Program-made: the position numbers and the translations under genes | Shown: in pieces, positions 53,480 to 62,676 of the stretch | Numbering within the stretch: the stretch's first letter is position 1 | How the letters are laid out: the number at the start of each line of letters is the position of its first letter | Assembly (NCBI RefSeq): GCF_900105905.1 | Contig: NZ_FNSV01000005.1 | Span: 3,782,001-3,846,000 of the forward strand | Direction: 5' to 3' | Origin: Rhodococcus koreensis | Lineage (GTDB): Bacteria > Actinomycetota > Actinomycetes > Mycobacteriales > Mycobacteriaceae | DNA: 64,000 bases | Notes under the pieces: generated by a model | Databases searched by the model: none | What the model saw: the letters and a program-made list of their open reading frames with translations, nothing else | Told to the model about the DNA's origin: nothing

Positions 53480-54435
53480 CACGCCACCTCCGCGGCGGGC
53501 ACGGCCACGGAGACGACGCCGTCGCGCACGAGGACCGGGAGCGGCGAGAGCGTTTCGGCGTCCGCGTCGCCGTCCAGGCGCAGGCCCGCGCGACGCGGGT
53601 CGAAATGCGCCCGGCACGACGGGCAGCGCAGCACCGCGTCCCCCACCTGACCGCCCGCCTTCCGTTGCAGCGTGGCCCCGGCCAGCGAGTGGGTGCAGGC
53701 GGCGCACCGGTCGCGGTAGGCGAACAACTGCTCCCCGATCCGGCACACCAGGATCGGCAGCCCGGCGACGGAGAACCCGGCCACCTCCCCGGGTGTCAGT
53801 TCCTCGAGTTCGGGCACCGACACCCACGTCCCGGTGCCGCTCGACCCGTCCAATCCGTTCGGATGAACATGGGAGAACAGCGATTCCGCGGCGATCAGCC
53901 CGGAACCGGCGGCCGGGGTGGCGCCCACCACCTCGATGTCCACGGTCTCCGGCGCGGCCGCCAGCACGGCGTCCTTGACGGCGAGTTCCAACGTCACCGC
54001 AGACGACGGGCAGCTCTGACAACTGCCGGTCAGCCGCAACCGCACCACACCGTCCACCACGCCGAGCAATTCCACGTCACCGCCGTGGGAGCCCAGGTAG
54101 GGGCGCACGCTGTCGAGTGCGGAGGCAACCCTCGTCTCGACATCGTGCGGATGGAGTCCGTTCACGAGGAGCAGGCTGGCCACGAGTTCGTCGGCGGCGA
54201 GACGTTCTACGAGGTCGTCGTCGCGGTCACCGATGATGTCGAGGACACGCTGCAACCCGGCGCCGTAGAGTTCGACCACCTCCCGGACCAATTGCTCGGC
54301 GCGCTCGCGGGCCACCGAGCCACCTGTCGAACTCGCGTCCAACAGGCTGTCGATCCGTTCGCCGGCTGTCCGCCACCGATCGGGGTCGTCTGCTACTTCG
54401 TCACTCCCCCACGTCTCCGATCCGCCACTCTCCAT
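53479..54435 (-). CDS. NifU-domain/Rieske-like fusion, probable hydrogenase electron-transfer partner
   Basis: 318 residues. A helical N-terminus is followed by a NifU C-terminal domain with GSCQSCPSS (Cys139, Cys142), then a Rieske-like domain with CAACTH (Cys244, Cys247, His249) and CPSCRAHFD (Cys271, Cys274, His277). Cys247/His249 and Cys274/His277 give the CxH...CxxH Rieske ligands, with extra Cys at 244 and 271. Comparable Fe-S proteins next to mycobacterial Hhy are thought to carry electrons to the respiratory chain. It overlaps nothing upstream; hhyL ends 10 bases before. Confidence 0.85.
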   Translation of the reverse strand: MESGGSETWGSDEVADDPDRWRTAGERIDSLLDASSTGGSVARERAEQLVREVVELYGAGLQRVLDIIGDRDDDLVERLAADELVASLLLVNGLHPHDVETRVASALDSVRPYLGSHGGDVELLGVVDGVVRLRLTGSCQSCPSSAVTLELAVKDAVLAAAPETVDIEVVGATPAAGSGLIAAESLFSHVHPNGLDGSSGTGTWVSVPELEELTPGEVAGFSVAGLPILVCRIGEQLFAYRDRCAACTHSLAGATLQRKAGGQVGDAVLRCPSCRAHFDPRRAGLRLDGDADAETLSPLPVLVRDGVVSVAVPAAEVA

Positions 54436-54445
54436 GCGTACCCCG

Positions 54446-56239
54446 TCACTCGCCGGTCACGGACTGGGTGGGCGAATGCAGCTTCTCCAGCGTCTTTCCC
54501 TCACCGAGATACATGTGCACACCGCACGGCAGGCAGGGGTCGAAACTGCGGACGGTCCGCATGATGTCGATGCCCTTGAAGTGCTCCCGGTCGTTCTCCT
54601 CGAAGATCGGCTGGCCCTGCACCGCGTCCTCGTACGGCCCCGGTGTACCGAAGCTGTCGCGGGGGTTGGCGTTCCACGGCGTCGGCGGATACGGGTGATA
54701 GTTCGCGATCTTGCCGTCGCGAATCACCATGTGGTGCGACAGGACTCCGCGCACCGCCTCCGTGAAGCCGCAGCCGATCCCCTCGTCGGGGACGTCGAAC
54801 TTCTCCCAGGTCTTCGTGTGCCCGGCCCGGATCTCGGCGAGCGCCTGCTCCGCGAAGTGCAGCGCGCACGCCGCCGCGTAGGCCTGGAAGTAGGTCCGCG
54901 CCCGGTCCCGCTCGATCGTGTTGCTGCCGTACTGCGGGATCTTCCATTCGAACTCGACCGGGCCCTTCAGCGCGGTCTTCGGCAGGTTGATCTTCACGCT
55001 GTGACCGGTCGACTGCACGTACCCGATGTCGACGAGGCCCGCGAGGGCGGTACTCCAGAGCCGGGCCAGTGGCCCGCCGCCGGTGTCCAGCGCGAGGTGG
55101 TCGGTGCCGTCGAACCAGCGCGGCGACATCACCCAGCTGTACTTGTCCTCCATGTCGCGTTTCTGCGGGTGCGGGTTGGTGTGCTGGTTCCACGGATGCC
55201 TGCGGTCGACCTGGTTCCCGAGCGGATCGTTCCTCACGAACATCTCCTGGTCGGTCCAGTCGTCGTAATACGAACTGCCCAACAGGATTCGGATACCGAG
55301 GTTGATGTCGACGAGCGACGTCGTGACCAGCTTTCCGTCCACCACGACGCCAGGCGTCACGAACATCGCCCGACCCCACTTCTCCATGTCCTTGTAGGAG
55401 AAGTTGCACACCGCGGGATCCTGGAACGACCCCCAGCAGCCGAGGAGGGTCCGGCGCAGGCCGACCTTCTCGTAGCCGGGCATCGCCTCGTAGAAGAAGT
55501 CGAACAGGTCGTCGTGCATGGGGACGACCTTCTTCATGAACTCCACGTAGCGCATCAGACGCGTCGTGTAGTCGGTCATCAGCTGAATCGTCGCGACCGT
55601 TCCCACACCACCCGGGTACAGGGTGGACGGGTGCACGTGCCGACCCTCCATGAGACAGAACATCTCTCGGGTCCACCGGCTGACCTGCAACGCCTCCCGG
55701 TAGAACTCACCGGTGAACGGGTTCAGCGACCGCATGATGTCGGCGATGGTCTTGTAGCCGTGCTCCCCGGCGTGCGGCGCCTCGGTCTTCTCGGCCTGCG
55801 CCAGCACCCCCGGATTCGTCTCGGAGACCATCTTCTCGCAGAAGTCCACACCGACGAGGTTCTCCTGAAAGATGTTGTGATCGAACATGTATTCCGCGGC
55901 CTCGCCGAGGTTGACGATCCACTCGCCGATGTTCGGGGGCTTCACACCGTAGGCCATGTTCTGGGTGTAGCACGAACACGTCGCGTGGTTGTCACCGCAG
56001 ATGCCGCAGATCCGGCTCGTGATGAAGTGGGCGTCTCGGGGGTCCTTACCCTTCATGAAAATCGAATAGCCGCGGAAGATCGACGAAGTGCTGTGGCACT
56101 CCACGACTTCCTTCTGCTTGAAGTCGATCTTCGTATAGATGCCCAGGCTACCCACGATGCGCGTGATCGGATCCCACGCCATCTCGACCAGGCCGTCGGA
56201 TTCCGACTTGTGCGAAGGTTCCGGAATGATCGTTGTCAT
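54446..56239 (-). CDS. hhyL: Group 1h [NiFe]-hydrogenase large subunit
   Basis: 597 residues from ATG 56239. Active-site subunit oxidising H2, known in this group for atmospheric concentrations. L1 motif RICGICGDNHATC (Cys78, Cys81) and L2 DPCLPCGVH (Cys569, Cys572, His575) supply the four Ni-Fe cysteines. The 22 residues after His575 are the tail removed by the endopeptidase. No signal peptide. hhyS precedes it by 57 bases. Aerobic, non-growth energy supply is the known role of the group. Confidence 0.97.
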   Translation of the reverse strand: MTTIIPEPSHKSESDGLVEMAWDPITRIVGSLGIYTKIDFKQKEVVECHSTSSIFRGYSIFMKGKDPRDAHFITSRICGICGDNHATCSCYTQNMAYGVKPPNIGEWIVNLGEAAEYMFDHNIFQENLVGVDFCEKMVSETNPGVLAQAEKTEAPHAGEHGYKTIADIMRSLNPFTGEFYREALQVSRWTREMFCLMEGRHVHPSTLYPGGVGTVATIQLMTDYTTRLMRYVEFMKKVVPMHDDLFDFFYEAMPGYEKVGLRRTLLGCWGSFQDPAVCNFSYKDMEKWGRAMFVTPGVVVDGKLVTTSLVDINLGIRILLGSSYYDDWTDQEMFVRNDPLGNQVDRRHPWNQHTNPHPQKRDMEDKYSWVMSPRWFDGTDHLALDTGGGPLARLWSTALAGLVDIGYVQSTGHSVKINLPKTALKGPVEFEWKIPQYGSNTIERDRARTYFQAYAAACALHFAEQALAEIRAGHTKTWEKFDVPDEGIGCGFTEAVRGVLSHHMVIRDGKIANYHPYPPTPWNANPRDSFGTPGPYEDAVQGQPIFEENDREHFKGIDIMRTVRSFDPCLPCGVHMYLGEGKTLEKLHSPTQSVTGE

Positions 56240-56296
56240 CGACGTACCTCTCAGTGTTCGAGGCCGGCGGACCACCGCCCGAGACCCCGAGCGGGA

Positions 56297-57352
56297 CTAC
56301 CAGGTGCGTGTCGCGCCCGTGGTCAGTTTCGTACCGCGACTGCGCCAGTGCGGCTCTTTGTCCAACGTGTTCTTGGTGATCTTGCGCAAACTGCGAATGG
56401 CGGATCCGTACAGTCCGGACGCCGTAGTGGAGAGTTTGCCGCCCGGCGGTTCGTCCATGAACGGCATGAACTTGTCCGGGAAGCCCGGCATCGTGCACCC
56501 GATGCAGATACCACCCACATTCGGGCACCCACCCACACCGTTGATCCAGCCCCGCTTCGGGACGTTGCACTTGACGACAGGACCCCAGCACCCCAGCTTC
56601 ACGATGCACTTCGGTGAGCCGTACTCGGTGGCGAAATCACCCTGCTCGTAGTAGCCGGCGCGGTCGCAGCCCTCGTGCACCGTGGCGCCGAACAGCCATT
56701 GCGGACGCAGCGCGTCGTCGAGCGGAATCATGGGCGCCTGCTCGGTGGCCATGTAGAGGAGATACGTCAACGTCTCCGACAGATTGTCCGGCTGGATCGG
56801 GCAACCGGGAACGCAGACGATCGGAATGCCCGCCTTCGACTTCCAGTCCCAGCCGAGATAATCGGGAACACCCATCGCCCCGGTCGGGTTGCCCGCCATC
56901 GCGTGGATGCCGCCGTACGTCGCGCACGTGCCCGCCGCGACGATCGCCGTCGCCTTCGGAGCCAGACGATCGAGCCACTCACTCGTCGTCACCGGCTGAC
57001 CGGTCTCGGGATTGTTGCCGAAGCCGCACCAGTAACCCTCGTCGTGAAGTTGCTCGTTCGGGATGGAACCCTCCACCACCAGCACGAAGGGTTCGAGTTC
57101 GCCGCGGTCCGCCTTCCAGAACCATTCCAGGAAGTCGTTGGCGCCGCCCTCCGGACCGTTGTCGAAGTCGATCAGCGGCCAGTGCACGGCCACTTTGGGC
57201 AGGCCCGGCAGGGCCCCCAGGGCAATCTCCTCGACACTGGGCTGCGTCGCAGCCGTCAAGGCCACCGAATCGCCGTCGCAACTGAGTCCCGCATTGATCC
57301 ACAGCACGTGAATCAGGGTGTCCTCGGCGTTGATTGCTTCCTGTGTCGGCAT
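56297..57352 (-). CDS. hhyS: Group 1h [NiFe]-hydrogenase small subunit
   Basis: 351 residues, electron-relay subunit with three Fe-S clusters. No Tat signal, so cytoplasmic or on the inner membrane face. Proximal cluster motif GLSCDGDSV has Cys25 and Asp28 where most hydrogenases have two Cys, the 3-Cys/1-Asp set of the oxygen-tolerant group. Also AAGTCATYGG, CVPGCPIQ, HEGCDRAG, CIVKLGCWGPVVKC and CPNVGGICIGCTMPGFPD. ATG 57352; 160 bases separate it from hypB and may hold a promoter. Confidence 0.97.
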   Translation of the reverse strand: MPTQEAINAEDTLIHVLWINAGLSCDGDSVALTAATQPSVEEIALGALPGLPKVAVHWPLIDFDNGPEGGANDFLEWFWKADRGELEPFVLVVEGSIPNEQLHDEGYWCGFGNNPETGQPVTTSEWLDRLAPKATAIVAAGTCATYGGIHAMAGNPTGAMGVPDYLGWDWKSKAGIPIVCVPGCPIQPDNLSETLTYLLYMATEQAPMIPLDDALRPQWLFGATVHEGCDRAGYYEQGDFATEYGSPKCIVKLGCWGPVVKCNVPKRGWINGVGGCPNVGGICIGCTMPGFPDKFMPFMDEPPGGKLSTTASGLYGSAIRSLRKITKNTLDKEPHWRSRGTKLTTGATRTW

Positions 57353-57512
57353 ATCAGGTCGCTTTCCGGAGTGAACACAACTCCTGTCGCCACCGGAGTC
57401 GACCGTCGGCCCACCTGCGTGGCGCTGATATTTATTTAGCTCCGCCGCCGAGCGGATGTCAACGGTCCCCGGCGCGTCGCGCCGCGTCGTCCGGCCCCGT
57501 CGTGTAGTGGCT
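57353..57512. other. hypB-hhyS intergenic region
   Basis: 160 bases. It holds an AT-rich patch at about 57430-57440 (ATATTTATTTAG) that could be an hhyS promoter -10 region on the minus strand, and a short GC palindrome, GGCGCG-T-CGCGCC (57471-57483), near the hypB end. Neither is decisive. hhyS may be transcribed both from hypA and from its own promoter. Confidence 0.3.
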
Positions 57513-58316
57513 TCATTGCTTCGCGATCCAGTCGTACCACTGCCGAATGCCCTGACCGGTCGTCGCCGACAATGTGATCATCTGCAGGTCCGGGTTTACC
57601 GACCGGGCGTACTTCGTGCAGAGGTCGACGTCGAAGTCCACGTACGGCAACAGGTCCGCCTTGTTCACGATCACCAGGTTCGCCGCCGCGAACATGTGCG
57701 GATACTTCAGCGGCTTGTCCGTCCCCTCGGTCACCGAGATCACCACCACCCGGCTCTTCTCACCGAGATCGAACAGTGCCGGACAGACGAGATTCCCCAC
57801 GTTCTCGATGAACAGCAGCGAATTCGGCTCGGGGTCCAGGGCGGTCAGCGCGTCCCGCATCATCTCGGCGTCGAGATGACACCCGGCGCCCGTGTTCACC
57901 TGCACCACAGCACATCCCGTCGCCTTGATGCGGTTGGCGTCGAGCATCGTCTCCTGGTCGCCCTCCACCACCGAGACCCGACGCTGCCCACCGATGTCGG
58001 CGATGGTGCGTTCGAGCAGCGTCGTCTTCCCGGACCCGGGCGAACTCATCACATTGAGGGCGAGCACCCCGCGCCCCGCCAGCCAGCCCCGGTTGCGCTC
58101 GGCCGTGAGGTCGTTCTTCGCCAGCACCTTCTGTTCGAGGGTGACCGTCTCGGTCGTGTGCTCGTGAGTGTGTGCGTGCTCGTGGTCGTGGGGGTGTTCG
58201 TGAGTGTGCTCGTGCGGGTGCTCGTGGTCGTGCGGGTGCTCGTGGTCGTGGGGGTGCTCGTGGGGCACCGTGATCCTGGTCCCCGTCTCGTCTCCGCATC
58301 CACAGGTGGCACACAT
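57513..58316 (-). CDS. hypB: Nickel-storage GTPase HypB
   Basis: 267 residues. GTP-dependent nickel insertion. N-terminal CATCGCG is the high-affinity Ni site. Residues 19-53 carry 18 His, mostly every second residue, for Ni storage. G domain: Walker A SSPGSGKTTLLE, VEGDQETMLDA, the metal-binding GAGCHLDAEM and NKADLLPY. Starts ATG 58316, 5 bases after hypA ends. The His stretch is coded by imprecise repeats on the DNA (about 58158-58262). Confidence 0.97.
   Translation of the reverse strand: MCATCGCGDETGTRITVPHEHPHDHEHPHDHEHPHEHTHEHPHDHEHAHTHEHTTETVTLEQKVLAKNDLTAERNRGWLAGRGVLALNVMSSPGSGKTTLLERTIADIGGQRRVSVVEGDQETMLDANRIKATGCAVVQVNTGAGCHLDAEMMRDALTALDPEPNSLLFIENVGNLVCPALFDLGEKSRVVVISVTEGTDKPLKYPHMFAAANLVIVNKADLLPYVDFDVDLCTKYARSVNPDLQMITLSATTGQGIRQWYDWIAKQ
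58158..58262 (-). repeat. Imperfect repeats encoding the HypB His-rich stretch
   Basis: On the plus strand GGGGTGCTCGTGGTCGTG-like units of 12-18 bases recur, giving (H-x)n in the protein. The pattern is in frame and length changes would be tolerated. Confidence 0.7.
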
Positions 58317-58321
58317 TTGCG

Positions 58322-58651
58322 TCAGCTCACTTCCATCGAGAGGATTCGTAGTTCCCGACCCGACGTGACCTCCACGTCCGCACTTCCGCACGGGCACAGC
58401 AACACCAGGTCCGTGAGCACGAAGTCGTCGCCGCATTCACGGCAGTGCGCACCGCCCGGCGTGTGGTCGATGTCGAGACGGGCACCGTGCGCGACGGTCC
58501 CTTCGGTGACCAGTTCGAAACAGAACTGCATCGAATCGGCGACCACCGCAGTCAGCGCCCCCACCTGCACCCGCACGCTGTGGACCGTCCGTCCCGCAGC
58601 GGTCTCGCAGACGGCGTCGACGACGCTCTGGGTGATTGCCAATTCGTGCAT
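58322..58651 (-). CDS. hypA: Nickel-delivery metallochaperone HypA
   Basis: 109 residues from ATG 58651 so that His2 of MHELAI is the Ni ligand (a GTG one codon earlier is possible). Zinc site: CREC and CPCGS. VQVGALTAVVADSMQFCFEL is the family core. First gene of the structural operon. Upstream is the 40-base hairpin after fadA6. Confidence 0.96.
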   Translation of the reverse strand: MHELAITQSVVDAVCETAAGRTVHSVRVQVGALTAVVADSMQFCFELVTEGTVAHGARLDIDHTPGGAHCRECGDDFVLTDLVLLCPCGSADVEVTSGRELRILSMEVS

Positions 58652-58706
58652 CACGGCCCCGTTCAGGACTCGTCACTATCCTGTTCGAGCGTAGCGCTTC
58701 GCACCC

Positions 58707-58742
58707 GTGAGTACTTGTTAACCGCGGGCGGTTAACAAGTAC

Positions 58743-58746
<4 letters not shown>
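58707..58746 (-). terminator. Perfect 19-bp inverted repeat over the fadA6 stop
   Basis: Arms of 19 bases, GTGAGTACTTGTTAACCGC (58707-58725) and its exact complement at 58728-58746, with a 2-base loop. The fadA6 stop is inside one arm. It lies between fadA6 and hypA, both minus strand, so it can stop KstR2-operon transcripts from running into the hydrogenase operon. A cruciform or operator function is also possible. Confidence 0.65.
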
Positions 58747-59891
<1,145 letters not shown>

Positions 59892-59904
59892 GTGAAACTC
59901 CTAG

Positions 59905-60516
59905 TCAGTGTTGGGGACTCGCGAGTCCGTCCAGGACGATCGAGAGGTATTGCTTGGCCACGGTGTCGACCGTGACGGAACCGCCGGGGCGGTACCAGCG
60001 GACGGCGACCCAGGCGGTGTCGCGGAGGAAACGGAAGGCGAGTTCGACGTCGATGTCGGCCCGGAAGCTGCCGTCCTTCACCCCCGCCTCGAGCACACCC
60101 ATCCATAGGTCGCGGAATTCGGTGTTCAGTTCGGACAGGTACGTGAAGCGCTCGTTGGCGACGAGATGCTTCACCTCGTCCTGGTAGATCGCGACCGCCG
60201 AATGCGACGCGTCGATCGCCTCGTAGGACGTAGTGACCAGCGCTTCGAGGGTCGCGCGACTGTCGAGTCCGGATGCGACGATCTCGCGGTACTTGCCGAA
60301 CAGGTCGTCGAGGAAGCCCCGTAGGATTTCGTCGACCATCGACTCCTTGGAGTCGAAGTGGTGGTACAGGCTGCCCGACAGGATGCCCGCGGCGTCGGCG
60401 ATGTCGCGCACGGTGGTGGCCCGCAGGCCGCGTTCGGCGAAGAGGGTGGCCGCGATGTCGAGGAGTTCGGCCCTGCGTCCGGTCTTGCCGGTCGTGTCGT
60501 CGAGGGGTGGGGTCAT
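59905..60516 (-). CDS. kstR2: TetR repressor KstR2 of the steroid C/D-ring regulon
   Basis: 203 residues from ATG 60516 with AGGA ahead (GTG 60522 also possible). HTH: LDIAATLFAERGLRATTVRD then GILSGSLYHHFDSKESMVDE. The gene order and the two adjacent AnCAAGnnCTTGnT operators identify it as KstR2, which responds to HIP-CoA by family knowledge. Autoregulated. Confidence 0.9.
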   Translation of the reverse strand: MTPPLDDTTGKTGRRAELLDIAATLFAERGLRATTVRDIADAAGILSGSLYHHFDSKESMVDEILRGFLDDLFGKYREIVASGLDSRATLEALVTTSYEAIDASHSAVAIYQDEVKHLVANERFTYLSELNTEFRDLWMGVLEAGVKDGSFRADIDVELAFRFLRDTAWVAVRWYRPGGSVTVDTVAKQYLSIVLDGLASPQH

Positions 60517-60531
60517 CGTCACATCCTATCA

Positions 60532-60545
60532 ACCAAGCGCTTGCT
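60532..60545. promoter_or_regulatory. KstR2 operator upstream of kstR2
   Basis: ACCAAGCGCTTGCT matches the KstR2 consensus AnCAAGnnCTTGnT at every position. It is 16 bases before the kstR2 start and next to the inverted-repeat element after ipdF. Confidence 0.9.
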
Positions 60546-60555
60546 AGGGCCTCCG

Positions 60556-60605
60556 GCCCCGTGCGCCTTTCTGGTTGTCGGAGCTACCAAAAAGGCGCAC
60601 GGGGC
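60556..60605. repeat. Dispersed inverted-repeat element, copy 2 (terminator-like)
   Basis: GCCCCGTGCGCCTTTCTGG (60556-60574) and CCAAAAAGGCGCACGGGGC (60587-60605) pair over nearly their full length. It begins 3 bases after the ipdF stop (60608). The core is identical to the copy at 45627-45674, including GGTTG and CTACC flanks. Confidence 0.75.
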
Positions 60606-60607
60606 GG

Positions 60608-61407
60608 CTACGCCCTCTGCGACGAGATCGACACGACCTCGCCAGTGAGGTAGGTGGTGTAGTCGCTGGCCAGCATGGCGATGGTGGCGGCGATTTCCCA
60701 CACCTCAGCGGCGCGGCCGAAGGCCTCGTCGGATGCCAGTTTGTCGAGGAGTTCCTCGCTGGTGACCTTGGCGAGGAAGGCGTGCCGCGCGATGGACGGT
60801 GCGACGGCGTTGATCCGGACCCCGTATTCGGCGGCCTCGATCGCGCTGCACCGAGTGAGGGCCATGACGCCGGCCTTCGCCGCCGCGTAGTGGGCCTGCG
60901 AGTGCTGCGCCCGCCAGCCGAGGACGGACGCGTTGTTGACGAGCACTCCGTTGTGCTCGACGCCCTTGAAGTAGCGCAGCGCCGCGCGGGTGGCGCGGAA
61001 TGTCCCGTTCAGGGTGATGTCGAGGACGCGGTCCCACTCCTCGTCGGTCATGTCGACGAGCGGCGTCTCACCGCCGAGTCCGGCATTGTTGACGAGGACG
61101 TCGATCCGGCCGAGGGCGTCGGCCGCCCCGGCGATCAGGGCGTCCACCTGTTCGGTACTCGACACGTCGCACGTCAGCGCCTCGACGGCCTGCCCGGGAA
61201 ACTCGGCGGCGAGCTTCTCCTGGGTCTCGCGGAGCCGTCGTTCGTGCCAGTCCGACACCAGGACGTCGGCGCCCTCGAGCAGGGCACGATGCGCGGACGC
61301 GTAGCCGATGCCGGTGCCCGCGGCGGCGGTGACGACGACCTTCTTTCCTTTCAGCAGGTCGTGGCCCGGCGTCTCGAAGGGTGCGGTGGCGAGCGGTGCG
61401 GGTTTTG

Positions 61408-61411
<4 letters not shown>
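60608..61411 (-). CDS. ipdF: Short-chain dehydrogenase IpdF, steroid C/D-ring degradation
   Basis: 267 residues from GTG 61411. Oxidises the 5-hydroxy group of 5-OH HIC-CoA (Rv3559c position and family). Rossmann: VVVTAAAGTGIGYASAHRAL (the first Gly of TGxxxGIG is Ala), VLVNNAGLGGETPLVDM, the Ser equivalent in NNASVLGWRAQ, YAAAKAG, and INAVAPSIARHAFL. It overlaps fadE30 by GTGA. Confidence 0.9.
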
Positions 61412-62628
<1,217 letters not shown>

Positions 62629-62644
62629 GTCTGTAAGATAACCT

Positions 62645-62658
62645 ACCAAGCACTTGCT
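62645..62658. promoter_or_regulatory. KstR2 operator between fadE30 and fadD3
   Basis: ACCAAGCACTTGCT (62645-62658) matches the KstR2 consensus AnCAAGnnCTTGnT. It is 17 bases from the fadE30 start and 19 from fadD3, so one site can repress both divergent genes. Confidence 0.9.
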
Positions 62659-62676
62659 AGGTAGGTAGGGAGCCCA

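Noticed and set aside
58158-58262. Short repeats considered as a CRISPR array
   Set aside because: No spacers; the repeats encode the His-rich stretch of HypB in frame and there are no cas genes.
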